From: an uncultured Prevotella sp.
GTDB taxonomy: Bacteria > Bacteroidota > Bacteroidia > Bacteroidales > Bacteroidaceae
Reading direction: 5' to 3'
DNA length: 61,403 bases
NCBI GenBank assembly: GCA_937907705.1
Contig: CALCVP010000021.1
Span: forward strand, 1-61,403
Positions within the stretch are counted from its first letter, which is position 1. The number at the start of each line of letters is the position of its first letter. The notes beneath the pieces are model-generated. The model was not told the DNA's origin, searched no databases, and saw only the letters and a list, made by a program, of their open reading frames with translations. Below, piece after piece: positions 8,658 to 18,718 of this stretch. The position numbers and the translations under genes were made by a program.

Positions 8658-10356
8658 GCATCATCTCGTCTACCGACTTGCCTGGAGGCGTCATCGGCAA
8701 AATATTGTCTTCTTCTTTTACCGCACACTCCAGCATGAAAGGTCCCTTGGTAGCCAGCATCTTGTCAACAGCATCTTTCAGTTGGCTGCGGTCTGTTACC
8801 AATATATAAGGTATATGATAAGCCTCGCATATCTTGGCATACATCGGATTGAGCATCCGTGTAAACGATTTGCGCTTGTTGAAAAACATGTCTTGCCACT
8901 GCCTTACATTTCCCAAATAGTTGTTGTTCATCATGACAAGCTTGACAGGTACCTGCTGTTCCATGATAGTGCCAAACTCCTGTATACTCATCTGCAAGCC
9001 TCCATCGCCGGTAAACAGGCACACGGTGCGGTCTGGAGCGCCAAAGGTAGCGCCTACGGCTGCCGGAAGTCCGAAGCCCATTGTGCCTAACCCGCCGCTG
9101 CTTACAATAGATCGGTTTTTATGAAACTTGAAATAGCGTGCCGAGAACATCTGGTTCTGTCCCACATCATTTACCAATATGGCTTCGCCATGGGTAGCCT
9201 CTGCCACCACATTGACCACTTCGCCCATCAATACCGGTCCTTCTTTAGGATGAATGGCAGGTTGTATCACCTTTTCATTCTCCATGTCAAAGTATTTCTT
9301 GAAGCTGTCACGCCACTCTCTGTGTACATTTTTGTTGAGCAAGCGTGTTACTGCCGGTAGAGCCAACTTGCAGTCAGCCACCACTGCCACATCTGTCTGC
9401 ACATTTTTGTCTATCTCCGATGCATCAATATCAAAGTGAATGACCTTTGCTTGCTTGGCATAAGTAGACAGCGTGCCCGTTACACGGTCGCTGAAGCGCA
9501 TGCCTATCGCTATGAGCACATCACACTCCTGCTCCTTCATGTTGGGAGCATAATTGCCGTGCATGCCCAACATGCCCATATTCAGCGGATGATTAGAAGG
9601 CAGAGCCGACAGACCAAGCAGGGTGCGGGCAGCAGGGATGTCTGCTTTCTCCAGAAATTCCACCAGCTCGTTCTGCGCATTTCCCAACTCTACGCCCTGT
9701 CCTACCAATGCCAATGGACGCTTGGCTTGATTGATAAGCTCTGCTGCCTGTTTGACAGCCGCCTCGTCCAGCCTCGGATAAGCTACATAACTGCGCACAA
9801 AGTCAACCTTGCAAGGCACATATTCAGCCTTGGTAACCTGTGCATTCTTCGGAAAGTCGAGCACTACCGGACCAGGACGGCCGGATTTGGCTATATAGAA
9901 AGCCTTGCTTACAGCCCATGACACATCTTCTGCACGGCGTATCTGGTAGCTCCATTTGCTGACAGGTTGTGCCACGCCCACCAAGTCTACCTCCTGAAAG
10001 GCATCTGTGCCCAAGGCAGAAACGCCCACCTGACCGGCTATCACCACCATAGGGGTGGAGTCCATCATGGCATCTGCCACTCCCGTAAGCGTGTTGGTAG
10101 CACCCGGACCACTGGTAACCAAGCATACGCCTACCTCGCCACTCACTCTGGCAAAGCCTTCGGCAGCATGTGCAGCCGCCTGTTCATGACGCACCAATAT
10201 ATGGTCAAAACATTTCTTCTCACCGCGTGTATAGTCATAGAGAGCATCAAACACGGGCATAATAGCACCACCGGGATAACCAAATATGGTCTTTACCCCT
10301 TCTGCCTTCAGCGCCCGCATCAATGCTTCTGCACCTGTTATGATTTCTTTTTCCAT
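8641..10356 (-). CDS. ilvB: Acetolactate synthase large (catalytic) subunit
   Basis: This thiamine-diphosphate enzyme condenses two pyruvates, or pyruvate and 2-oxobutyrate. It has 571 residues from the chosen start MEKEIITGAE; an in-frame Met 16 codons upstream begins a stretch (MKAAWHDNGRKVKRC) that does not look like family sequence. Visible motifs are the catalytic Glu in LVRHEQAAAHAAEGFA near residue 55, the central FAD-like domain, and the ThDP-binding GDGGLQMSIQEFGT followed by NNNYLGNVRQWQ near residues 440-480. It is the second gene of the ilv cluster, between ilvD and ilvN. Confidence 0.96.
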   Translation of the reverse strand: MEKEIITGAEALMRALKAEGVKTIFGYPGGAIMPVFDALYDYTRGEKKCFDHILVRHEQAAAHAAEGFARVSGEVGVCLVTSGPGATNTLTGVADAMMDSTPMVVIAGQVGVSALGTDAFQEVDLVGVAQPVSKWSYQIRRAEDVSWAVSKAFYIAKSGRPGPVVLDFPKNAQVTKAEYVPCKVDFVRSYVAYPRLDEAAVKQAAELINQAKRPLALVGQGVELGNAQNELVEFLEKADIPAARTLLGLSALPSNHPLNMGMLGMHGNYAPNMKEQECDVLIAIGMRFSDRVTGTLSTYAKQAKVIHFDIDASEIDKNVQTDVAVVADCKLALPAVTRLLNKNVHREWRDSFKKYFDMENEKVIQPAIHPKEGPVLMGEVVNVVAEATHGEAILVNDVGQNQMFSARYFKFHKNRSIVSSGGLGTMGFGLPAAVGATFGAPDRTVCLFTGDGGLQMSIQEFGTIMEQQVPVKLVMMNNNYLGNVRQWQDMFFNKRKSFTRMLNPMYAKICEAYHIPYILVTDRSQLKDAVDKMLATKGPFMLECAVKEEDNILPMTPPGKSVDEMMLEIDL

Positions 10357-10520
10357 ACTACATCGTTTTACCTTTCTGCCATTGTCATGCCATGCTGCCT
10401 TCATTGCCGTACACTATCTGCCAGCCATGGCAGCAGCATTTGCTGCAAGCGAGCATAGCACCGCTCCTCTAATGCTGCATGAGCAACACACATGAGGGCA
10501 TCAAACAGCACCTTTACCTG

Positions 10521-12323
10521 TTAATCTATAATTCTCACTCCTCCCTTATCGGCAGAGCTTACACTCTGTGCGTAGGCTCTCAACGCCTTGCTCACCACGC
10601 GTTTGCGCTTCAGTGGCTGCTGTGGGCGGGCTGCCAATTCCTCGTCAGTCAGCTTCACATTGATAGTACGGTTAGGAATGTCTATCTCTATCAAGTCGCC
10701 ATCCTTTATCTTTCCGATATTGCCGCCTGCCGCTGCTTCCGGTGAGATATGGCCGATGCTCAAGCCTGAGGTACCGCCGCTGAAACGCCCGTCGGTAATC
10801 AGCGCACACTCTTTGCCAAAGTGCATGCTCTTTATATAAGAGGTAGGGTAAAGCATCTCCTGCATACCAGGACCGCCCTTAGGACCTTCATGTGTAATCA
10901 CCACACAGTCGCCACTCTTGATTTGTCCGCCCAAGATACCGTCACAAGCATCCTCCTGCGAATCAAACACTTTTGCCGGACCACAGAATTTCCATATCGC
11001 AGGGTCTACACCGGCTGTCTTTACCACGCAACCGTCTTGGGCTATATTGCCAAAGAGCACTGCCAAGCCACCGTCTTTGGTGTAAGCATGCTCCATATCT
11101 CTGATGCAACCTTTTGCCCTGTCGGTGTCGAGTGTTCCCCATTGTGCATCTTGCGAACCCATTTTGGTAGAAAACTTTCCGCCCGGCGCACTCTGATAGA
11201 TGCGGTTAGCCTCTGGGTCTATCTGCCCTGTGGTAATGTCATAGCGCTTCAGTTGTTCGCCAAGGGTCTTGCCGTCCACGCGTTTTACACTGCCGTCAAT
11301 CAGTCCGCCCTTGTTCAGCTCGTTGAGGATACCGAATATACCGCCTGCTCTGTTACACTCCTGCACACTGTATTGCTGGGTATTGGGCGATAGCTTGCAC
11401 AGGCAAGGCACCTTGCGGCTGAGCATGTCAATGTCCTTCATCTTGAAATCTACACCTGCCTCCTGCGCCACAGCCAGCAAGTGAAGCACCGTGTTGGTGC
11501 TGCCGCCCATGGCAATGTCAAGGGTCATGGCATTCAAGAATGCCTCACGGGTAGCTATGCTGCGCGGCAGCACGCTGTCGTCGCCCTCTTCATAATATTT
11601 CAGCGCATTGGCAACAATCTGCCGGGCAGCGTCTTTAAACAGTTGTATGCGGTTCTTATGGGTAGCCAATACAGTGCCGTTGCCTGGCAGAGCCATGCCG
11701 ATGGCCTCTGTGAGCGAGTTCATGGAGTTGGCAGTAAACATGCCAGAGCAGCAGCCGCAGCCCGGACAGGCACAGCTTTCTATCTGCTGCAGCTCGTCAT
11801 CGCCCACACTGGGGTCGGCACCCTTTATCATGGCAGTAATCAAATCGGCATTTTCACCTTTCCATCTGCCGGCTTCCATCGGACCGCCTGAACAGAACAC
11901 GGTAGGTATATTCAGGCGCATGGCTGCCATCAGCATGCCGGGTGTAACCTTGTCGCAGTTGGAAATGCAAATCATGGCGTCTGCCTTATGGGCGTTGACC
12001 ATGTATTCTACAGAGTCGGCTATGATGTCGCGTGAGGGCAGAGAGTAGAGCATGCCGTCATGACCCATAGCTATACCGTCATCAATTGCTATCGTATTGA
12101 ACTCGGCAGCATAGCATCCCATCTTCTCTATTTCTGCTTTCACAATCTGTCCGATTTCATGCAGGTGTGTGTGTCCGGGCACAAATTGGGTGAAAGAATT
12201 GACCACAGCAATAATAGGTTTACCAAATTGCTCATGTTTCATACCTGTGGCCACCCACAAAGCTCTTGCACCCGCCATTCGCCTGCCTTCTGTGCACACC
12301 GCACTTCTCAACTGATGTTTCAT
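10521..12323 (-). CDS. ilvD: Dihydroxy-acid dehydratase
   Basis: The iron-sulfur enzyme dehydrates dihydroxy acids to 2-oxo acids, the third step of branched-chain amino acid synthesis. It has 600 residues. Cluster- and metal-binding features are CISNCDKVTPGM near residue 118 and CPGCGCCSGMFTANSMN near residue 190, and the C-terminal domain contains the conserved GRFSGGTSGLSIGHISPEA. It is the first gene of the minus-strand cluster ilvD-ilvB-ilvN-thioesterase-ilvC, with a promoter at 12371-12402. No leader peptide rich in Ile, Leu or Val and no attenuator hairpin was seen upstream, so control is probably by a protein or by IlvN feedback. Confidence 0.97.
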   Translation of the reverse strand: MKHQLRSAVCTEGRRMAGARALWVATGMKHEQFGKPIIAVVNSFTQFVPGHTHLHEIGQIVKAEIEKMGCYAAEFNTIAIDDGIAMGHDGMLYSLPSRDIIADSVEYMVNAHKADAMICISNCDKVTPGMLMAAMRLNIPTVFCSGGPMEAGRWKGENADLITAMIKGADPSVGDDELQQIESCACPGCGCCSGMFTANSMNSLTEAIGMALPGNGTVLATHKNRIQLFKDAARQIVANALKYYEEGDDSVLPRSIATREAFLNAMTLDIAMGGSTNTVLHLLAVAQEAGVDFKMKDIDMLSRKVPCLCKLSPNTQQYSVQECNRAGGIFGILNELNKGGLIDGSVKRVDGKTLGEQLKRYDITTGQIDPEANRIYQSAPGGKFSTKMGSQDAQWGTLDTDRAKGCIRDMEHAYTKDGGLAVLFGNIAQDGCVVKTAGVDPAIWKFCGPAKVFDSQEDACDGILGGQIKSGDCVVITHEGPKGGPGMQEMLYPTSYIKSMHFGKECALITDGRFSGGTSGLSIGHISPEAAAGGNIGKIKDGDLIEIDIPNRTINVKLTDEELAARPQQPLKRKRVVSKALRAYAQSVSSADKGGVRIID

Positions 12324-12370
12324 GTTTCTGTATATGTTAAATGTGTTATTATTTACGAATATATTGCTTG

Positions 12371-12402
12371 CAAAGATAAGTTATTTCAGTATATTAAGCA
12401 AC
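12371..12402 (-). promoter_or_regulatory. Probable promoter of the ilv operon
   Basis: Minus-strand TATCTTTG (12378-12371) is preceded after 20 bp by GTTG (12402-12399), a near match to the consensus. The leader to ilvD would be about 40 nt. Confidence 0.55.
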
Positions 12403-13324
12403 AAATAAATTAATTATTTTGCTTTTGAAATATCATTTTATCATTGTTTATGCCATTTTTATGATAAATCAATATCATTTCTGCACGTTTACGCATAAAG
12501 TGTGCAATATTAGCTCTACGTTTTGACACTATTTCAAACGATTGTCTTTACGGATGCAAGTGTATAAAAATACATCATTTACACTTTTCAACATAGCAAG
12601 TATATTGCTGTCAACTTGATTTTAACAAAATCAGAAACCCGCTTTTTGCATGAAACAAAATGGAAGAATGCCCATAAGCAGGGAGTTCCAATTTTTTGCA
12701 CACATTTCCTTTATTTTACAAAACAAGACTTTTTTAAAGCGTATGATTTCGTCTTTTACGAGCCAAAAGGCAAGTGGATGAAAACAATGGCAGTTTTCGT
12801 GTGCAACGATAACTTTCCCATTATCAGCCATATATAAAGAAACGGCATAATATGTGCAATGCAACAGTAGGCCAAGGCAGTGCTCTTGTCCCTTAAAAGC
12901 ACTGCTTTAGTCTGCCTAAACCTATGGTTTTGCCGTGCCAAACAGGCGAGTTACGCTACAAAAGCTATGCTTTTACACTTGGAAAAGGGGCAAATAACAA
13001 CAACAAAGCAGCCTAAAACGAAGAAACAGAAATAAGAAACACAATCCAGACACGCTACTTCAGTAATTTTAATTGTAAAATATTCAGCTTGCACACTATA
13101 CAAATTATTGCAACAGAAAATGGAGTACGAGCAACGCTGCAACCCTATTTCATGGCTCATTAACAGAGTGTTAAAGCCACTTAGCAAGTGCAAAGCGAGC
13201 AAAACAAAACAGGACAGAAACGTTAGCAATCGGAATTTATGACTAATATTTATAACAAATATCCTACCTTTCATTAACAAAGCTCAATAAAATCCACATA
13301 AACAGATAAAATTTATAGCTTTTA
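12403..13324. other. Gene-free AT-rich spacer with short palindromes
   Basis: There are about 900 bp with no convincing gene on either strand. It holds short palindromic words, including AAAGCACTGCTTT (12896-12908) and AAAAGCTATGCTTTT (12960-12974). The latter occurs again as the same word at 50491, in another gene-free spacer. No tRNA-like or strong terminator structure was found. Confidence 0.5.
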
Positions 13325-13356
13325 TTAGGATTTAATAAAAATAATACGTACCTTTG
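13325..13356 (+). promoter_or_regulatory. Probable promoter of the lipoprotein-ompA unit
   Basis: TACCTTTG (13349-13356) is preceded after 20 bp by TTAG (13325-13328), three of four matches. It predicts a leader of about 200 nt containing an 8-bp hairpin (CTGACATA 13418-13425 with TATGTCAG 13436-13443). Confidence 0.55.
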
Positions 13357-13565
13357 TCCCAAATTCTTTACAAAGATTACGTAATATGAAATGAATATAT
13401 ACTTAGACTTGAACTTACTGACATAGATGTGAATATATGTCAGATTACTCTGAATGCACCTTATAACAATAAGGTATATGGAATAAAGAAATACAATCAA
13501 TACAAAACAAAAATTCTTAACTGAATATTCTATTTCAAAATAAGTTTAATTTAATTCTAAAGGTG

Positions 13566-16082
13566 ATGAAAAGAAAATTAACTAGTTTCTTGCTTTTATT
13601 AGCCCTTGTCGTGGCTGGTACAAGCACATTAGTTTCATGTAAGGATTATGACAGTGATGTCTCTTCCGACTTGAGAAATCAGCTTGCTGACGTTGTCACA
13701 AAGCAAAAAGAGTACATCGACAACTTGGTACAGAAGATTGACGACCGTATCAACACTCAGCTTCAGCCCGGTGGCACCATCTCTAACGAGATTGTCTCTA
13801 CCGCTACCGCAAAGGCTCAAGAAGAGGCTGACAAGGCTTACAACAAGTCTAAAACCTACACAGACGAGGAGTTGGCCAAAATCAATGCCAAACTCACTGA
13901 AATCACCAACAAACTCGGTGATATCACTAAACTTGACTCTCGCTTGACAGACCTTTCAAAAGACGTGGAGAAGAACTCTAAAGCTCTTTCTGCCCTTACT
14001 GACAAGGCTTACGCCATGAGCGACTCTATCGCTCACGTTTGGGCTTTGGCACATGCTGACTCTATCCGCATTGACGCGCTCTACGACAGCATCGCCAAGC
14101 ACAGCACAAGCATTGACCTTATCAAGAACCAGATCAACGAGATCAACAACACCAAGCTCGTTGAACTGAAAGATAGCGTAAACAAGCACTACAACGACAT
14201 CAAAGACTTGAAGGGTGCCGTAGCCAACGCACAGAGCACTGCCAACGCTGCCATGGATTCTATCAACAAGATTACCAACACTTATCTTGCTACCATCAAC
14301 AACGAAATCAGCAGCCTCAAGAGCGACCTGCAAAACAACTACTATACAGCTGCCGAAATACGCGATCTCTATTACAGCAAAACCGATATGGACAGCAAGT
14401 TAACTGCACTTGAGAACCGCATCACAGCTCTCTCTAACCAGTTCAACGACATGATCAACAGCCTCGTTACCGGCATCATCGTCCAGGCTACCGACAACCC
14501 TGTCTTGGGTTATGCCAATACTCCTGCTGACGTACAGCTCAACATGTTGGCAGCTTACTATGGCTATGCTGCCAAAGGCGTAAGCTTCCCTAACGCTGCT
14601 GAGCAAAACTATGTAAACAGCGATGAATATGTAGAGCTTCCTAAGGCTGAAGGCGCTATCACCAAGGCTGCCGGTGCTACTCTGATGGAAGGTACAGGCA
14701 ATGCAGGTACCGTTTATATGACTATCAACTCTGTCAACAACGATGTTGACCTCAGCGGCATTACCGTAACTCTTGAAGCTTCAGACGGTACTCCTGCTCC
14801 TGGATATGCTCCTCTTACAGTAGGTAAATCTGACCGTAAGCTGACCTTTGGTTACAGCCGTGCTGCCAACAACGGCTTCTATGCTGCTGCCGCTACCGTT
14901 ACAGATCCTCAGGCTGCCAAGTTTGATGTAGACAAGGCTGCGCTCAAAGAGGCTGCTACCAACGTGCTGAACAAGCTGAAAGCTCCTGGCAAGAATCGTT
15001 TGAACATTGCCGACATTGCTTCTACTCTCTACAAGAACTTCAACAACAAGCTCGTAGCTTACGGCTTGAAGACCGAATGGACAGATGCTGCCGGCAAGAA
15101 ACACGCTACTTATTCTAAGTACAACTTGGCTGCTACCGCTGTTAACCCACTTTCTTACAAGTTCTTGTATGACAACGCTCGCGTGCAGAACCTCAGCTTG
15201 CCACGTATTCCTCAGATTCAGGACAAGATTGAATTTGATGACTACAAGTTCAACTGGACTCCTATCGAGGGTCTTGAGGATATCAAGACTTCTATCACTT
15301 TGAAGGATGTTCCTGATGTTTCTACCATCAAGATCAACGGCAAGATTACTACTGGCGACGACTTCGTAAAGATTATCGGTAAAGAGAATGTAACCGGTCA
15401 TGTTAACGATGACGGTTCTGTAACTATCAACCTTGATGGCTTAGGCGTAGAAGTAAATGATATCGACCTTGGCAGCAAGGCTCAGATTACTTACTCCAAG
15501 AGCGACCAGACCTATGACATAACTATCCCAATGGATGAGTTCAACAAGGTTATCGCCAACATCAACGATCAGGTTGGTGGTCAGCTCGGCAAGGTTAACG
15601 ACCTCGTAGACCAGGTTAAACACTACTCTGACCTCATCGATGGCAAGATCATTACCCGTGTAAACGCTTACATCCAGAAATTTGAGAATTTGCTCCGTCA
15701 CTCTAACTCACTGCTCCAGCCAATGGTTATGTACACAGCTGCCAACGGTAACTGGAACCAGCTCTCTCGCGAGAAGTATGCTCCTTCTCTCATGAAGCTC
15801 AACGGTCAGTCTGAAGGTGCCATCACATTCGTTCTCACCTCTTACAACGCTGAAATCCTTGCGCCTGCTTACAAGAAGTTCGTTACTGTAACAAGTGCTC
15901 CTTCAGCAGCTGCCAAAGCTTTCGCCAACAAGGGTGTCAACATGAACAAGGTAATCGACGGCAACGCTCACAAGGTACTCTTCCAGGCTAACGAGGCTGG
16001 TGTTTACGAGATTACAAGCTCAAGCATCGACTACAGCGGTTACGTAACCACTAAGAAATATTACGTAAAGGTTGCAAAATAA
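13566..16082 (+). CDS. Large coiled-coil lipoprotein of unknown function
   Basis: From the ATG at 13566 the product is 838 residues; the GTG one codon upstream is less likely. It starts MKRKLTSFLLLLALVVAGTSTLVSC, a lipoprotein signal with the lipobox Cys at residue 25. Residues about 30-300 are a long coiled coil (heptads such as LTEITNKLGDITKLDSRLTD) with repeated short Asp/Asn/Lys-rich helices; the rest is beta-rich. Codons are strongly biased to C-ending forms (AAC, GAC, ATC), suggesting very high expression. It is followed after 79 bp by an OmpA-type porin, with a 9-bp hairpin between. It might form a periplasmic or surface rod tied to the envelope; I do not recognise the family. Confidence 0.85.
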   Translation: MKRKLTSFLLLLALVVAGTSTLVSCKDYDSDVSSDLRNQLADVVTKQKEYIDNLVQKIDDRINTQLQPGGTISNEIVSTATAKAQEEADKAYNKSKTYTDEELAKINAKLTEITNKLGDITKLDSRLTDLSKDVEKNSKALSALTDKAYAMSDSIAHVWALAHADSIRIDALYDSIAKHSTSIDLIKNQINEINNTKLVELKDSVNKHYNDIKDLKGAVANAQSTANAAMDSINKITNTYLATINNEISSLKSDLQNNYYTAAEIRDLYYSKTDMDSKLTALENRITALSNQFNDMINSLVTGIIVQATDNPVLGYANTPADVQLNMLAAYYGYAAKGVSFPNAAEQNYVNSDEYVELPKAEGAITKAAGATLMEGTGNAGTVYMTINSVNNDVDLSGITVTLEASDGTPAPGYAPLTVGKSDRKLTFGYSRAANNGFYAAAATVTDPQAAKFDVDKAALKEAATNVLNKLKAPGKNRLNIADIASTLYKNFNNKLVAYGLKTEWTDAAGKKHATYSKYNLAATAVNPLSYKFLYDNARVQNLSLPRIPQIQDKIEFDDYKFNWTPIEGLEDIKTSITLKDVPDVSTIKINGKITTGDDFVKIIGKENVTGHVNDDGSVTINLDGLGVEVNDIDLGSKAQITYSKSDQTYDITIPMDEFNKVIANINDQVGGQLGKVNDLVDQVKHYSDLIDGKIITRVNAYIQKFENLLRHSNSLLQPMVMYTAANGNWNQLSREKYAPSLMKLNGQSEGAITFVLTSYNAEILAPAYKKFVTVTSAPSAAAKAFANKGVNMNKVIDGNAHKVLFQANEAGVYEITSSSIDYSGYVTTKKYYVKVAK

Positions 16083-16099
16083 ATTAAGAACAACTTTCT

Positions 16100-16125
16100 C
16101 GTGTGGCAACAATTAATGCCACACG
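16100..16125 (+). promoter_or_regulatory. Intercistronic hairpin without T tract
   Basis: A perfect 9-bp stem, CGTGTGGCA (16100-16108) with TGCCACACG (16117-16125), has an 8-nt loop and no U run. It may stabilise or process the mRNA between the lipoprotein and ompA-like genes rather than terminate it. Confidence 0.55.
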
Positions 16126-16161
16126 GGAATCTTAAAACAAAATATTTTAAACGATTCAATT

Positions 16162-17298
16162 ATGAAATTTAAGAATATATTTCTGTCAACTTTATTGGCT
16201 ATGGGTTGCGTGTCTGCTTCTGCCCAGGAAGCAAAGACTGAGAATGTCTTCAATCCACACATGTACTTTCAGGTACAGGTAGGTGGCCAATACACTCTGG
16301 GTGAGCTTCCTTTTAATTATCTTATCTCACCTAACGTACAGGTTGGCTTGGGCTACAACTTCAATAAAGTGGTAGGTGCACGCGTTTCTATCAACGCTTG
16401 GCAGAGCAAAGCCGGTCTCAACACATGGGAAAACATCTATGACAATGCAGGCAAGATCGTTGAAGGTCCTACCAAGAACTGGAAGTGGAACTATGTAGCT
16501 CCTATGGTTGACGCTACTTTCAACTTGTCTAACCTCTTCTGCGAATACAATCCAAAGCGCCTTGTCAATGTAGGTGTATTTGCAGGTATCGGTGCCAACA
16601 TCGCATGGGGCAACGATGGTATCAACGAAATCAAAGACCAGTTGGGTTACCCTTGGGATGGCACCGCTTTCCGCCTTACAGGCCGTGTAGGTGCTAACGT
16701 TGATTTCCGCATCAGCGATGCTGTCAGCTTAGGCGTTGAACTCAATGCCAACACACTGAACGACAAATACAACTCCAAGAAGGCTGGCAATGCTGACTGG
16801 TACTTCAATGCTTTGGTAGGTGCAAAAATTAACCTCGGCAAGACCTACACCACACGCAAAGTTGAACCTGTAGCTCCTGTAGAGCGCGTAATAGAGCGTG
16901 TCATAGAAAAGCAGGTTCCTGCTCCTGCAGAAAAGCCTTGCTGCAAGAACAACCTTACCAATGAAGTAAAGAAAGACGAGGGTATCCGTCGTGAAATATT
17001 CTTCACATTGGCTGCTACCCAAATCACCAGCAGCGAGAACAAGAAGGTTAATGACGTGGTTGACTTCTTGAAAACTAACCCAACAGCTAAAGTAACCGTA
17101 ACCGGCTATGCTGACAAAGGTACCGGCAATGATGCTATCAACGACCGTATCGCTGCCAAGCGTGCTCAGGTCGTAGTAGACGCTTTGGTAAAGAAGGGTA
17201 TTTCTTCCAAGAGAATCATCAAGTCATCCAAGGGTTCACGCGTTCAGCCATTCTCTGACAACGACGAGAACCGCGTTACAATCTGCGTGGCTAAATAA
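16162..17298 (+). CDS. OmpA-family outer membrane protein
   Basis: The protein has 378 residues. A signal peptide ends at SASAQ. An N-terminal beta-barrel of about 220 residues follows, with alternating aromatic strands such as GLGYNFNKVVGARVSINAW. A proline-rich linker comes next (about residues 233-258, VAPVERVIERVIEKQVPAPAEKP), then a C-terminal OmpA peptidoglycan-binding domain (VTGYADKGTGNDAINDRIAAKRAQ; final NRVTICVAK). It anchors the outer membrane to the cell wall. Codon use is as biased as in the upstream lipoprotein, so both are probably abundant and co-transcribed. A terminator at 17333 closes the unit. Confidence 0.92.
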   Translation: MKFKNIFLSTLLAMGCVSASAQEAKTENVFNPHMYFQVQVGGQYTLGELPFNYLISPNVQVGLGYNFNKVVGARVSINAWQSKAGLNTWENIYDNAGKIVEGPTKNWKWNYVAPMVDATFNLSNLFCEYNPKRLVNVGVFAGIGANIAWGNDGINEIKDQLGYPWDGTAFRLTGRVGANVDFRISDAVSLGVELNANTLNDKYNSKKAGNADWYFNALVGAKINLGKTYTTRKVEPVAPVERVIERVIEKQVPAPAEKPCCKNNLTNEVKKDEGIRREIFFTLAATQITSSENKKVNDVVDFLKTNPTAKVTVTGYADKGTGNDAINDRIAAKRAQVVVDALVKKGISSKRIIKSSKGSRVQPFSDNDENRVTICVAK

Positions 17299-17332
17299 GC
17301 ACATCATCTGAATTTAAATAGCTAACTTACCT

Positions 17333-17395
17333 GACCGGACTCCATTCCGTATATCTAATACCTTTAGAATATAGGATGAAGTCCGGCTTTTTTTA
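17333..17395 (+). terminator. Rho-independent terminator
   Basis: Imperfect long stem: the CCGGACT-containing arm (17335-17348) pairs with the GAAGTCCGG-containing arm (17374-17387), separated by an AT-rich loop and followed by a run of seven T. Confidence 0.75.
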
Positions 17396-17416
17396 ATAAA
17401 AGATCAACATAAAAAA

Positions 17417-18541
17417 ATGAAAAAATTAATCATGGCGGCCGCTTTGACATCAGTATCTGTACTGACTGCAACCGCACAACTCAATGGGGACGGCTTTTAT
17501 AGAGCCAAGAATGTAAAGACCGAGCGCTACATGACGGTCAAGGATAACCACGGCAAAATAGATTACCACTCTACAACAGTGGATGCCGGTGCATTGGAAA
17601 CCAGCAGAATATGGGCCAACATCTCATGCGACCCCGGCTCAGTGATGTACATACAGAAACAGAGCAATGGCGAATACAACATCATGGCACAAGGCACCAG
17701 CGTGTACGACATGATTGGCTATTACATTCATCTGACCAATGGCGCTACTGCCAACTCTTATCAAGCATGGCAAACAGCCCATGGAATGACTGTATATCTT
17801 ACGGATGCAAGGTCGAGCAATGATGAAGAATATGTTTATGATTCGGGTAAATACACCAAAGACTGGTACATTATTCCTGTATCTTCTTCTTCAGACAACT
17901 ACTTGGGCATCAAGCCAACAGTAACCGTTGGCGACAAGCATTATTCTGCTTACTACAATGGTTTTACGTTTAAGCCGGTATCCAAAGGTATGAAAGTAAT
18001 GTATATCACAGGCGTTGACGAGGTAAACGGCTATGCTATCTACAAGGAAGTAACAGGCGAAGTACCCGCTAAATCTCCTGTCATTGTAGAATGTTCAAGC
18101 ACAGAACCTACCGACAACCGCATAGACCTGTTTATGGACAACACGGCAGCACTGTCCAACAACAAGCTGAAGGGCAACTATTTCAATGTATGGAACGACA
18201 TGTCCGGCCACAGAAACCGTACTGCTTACGACCCAACTACTATGCGCGTAATTGGCGTTTGTGCCAATGGCAAGCCAGGAATGGTAAAATCTTCCACACT
18301 TGACTATCTGCAAGCCAACAGCAGCTACCTCACAGTATCTGCCAACTGCAAGGCTGATTTGGAACTTATCAGTGAAGAGGCTTATGCCGCCGGCATCAAT
18401 GATGTAACCGTAGACAGCAGCAAGGAACCTGCCAATGTTTACAACCTGATGGGTGTAAAGGTTCGCTCTAAGGTTACTTCTATCGAAGATTTGCCACAAG
18501 GTGTCTACATCTTCAAAGGCAAGAAAGTTACCGTAAAATAA
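17417..18541 (+). CDS. Secreted protein of unknown function with T9SS-like tail
   Basis: The 374-residue protein has a signal peptide (MKKLIMAAALTSVSVLTATAQ). Its C-terminal tail is VYNLMGVKVRSK ... LPQGVYIFKGKKVTVK, the LxGxxV...GVYI pattern of T9SS type A sorting domains. The N-terminal part (GDGFYRAKNVKTERYMTVKD) resembles short beta-trefoil or lectin-like repeats, but I cannot assign a family. It starts only 22 bp after the preceding terminator and I see no good promoter, so it may rely on readthrough. A very strong terminator follows. Secretion is well supported; function is unknown. Confidence 0.78.
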   Translation: MKKLIMAAALTSVSVLTATAQLNGDGFYRAKNVKTERYMTVKDNHGKIDYHSTTVDAGALETSRIWANISCDPGSVMYIQKQSNGEYNIMAQGTSVYDMIGYYIHLTNGATANSYQAWQTAHGMTVYLTDARSSNDEEYVYDSGKYTKDWYIIPVSSSSDNYLGIKPTVTVGDKHYSAYYNGFTFKPVSKGMKVMYITGVDEVNGYAIYKEVTGEVPAKSPVIVECSSTEPTDNRIDLFMDNTAALSNNKLKGNYFNVWNDMSGHRNRTAYDPTTMRVIGVCANGKPGMVKSSTLDYLQANSSYLTVSANCKADLELISEEAYAAGINDVTVDSSKEPANVYNLMGVKVRSKVTSIEDLPQGVYIFKGKKVTVK

Positions 18542-18611
18542 TGAATTGGATAAGCTTTCTTTCAATATTGGCAGCAAGTGATGCAACAATGCGAAAGAAA
18601 TGTGATGTTAT

Positions 18612-18664
18612 AAATGCCAAACAGCGCAGCTAATCATATTAGTTAGCTGCGCTGTTTGGCATTT
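18612..18664. terminator. Bidirectional terminator
   Basis: A perfect 22-bp stem (18612-18633 with 18643-18664) has a 9-nt loop and A-rich and T-rich ends. It separates the convergent genes at 17417 and 18719. Confidence 0.9.
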
Positions 18665-18718
18665 ATTGCATCTGAGATGAACTTGTCATCTCACAAATAT
18701 CGCATTTTCCATGCTACC

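Noticed and set aside
12616..12864. Overlapping short ORFs on both strands in the spacer upstream of ilvD
   Set aside because: No start context, no protein-like features and low-complexity AT-rich composition.
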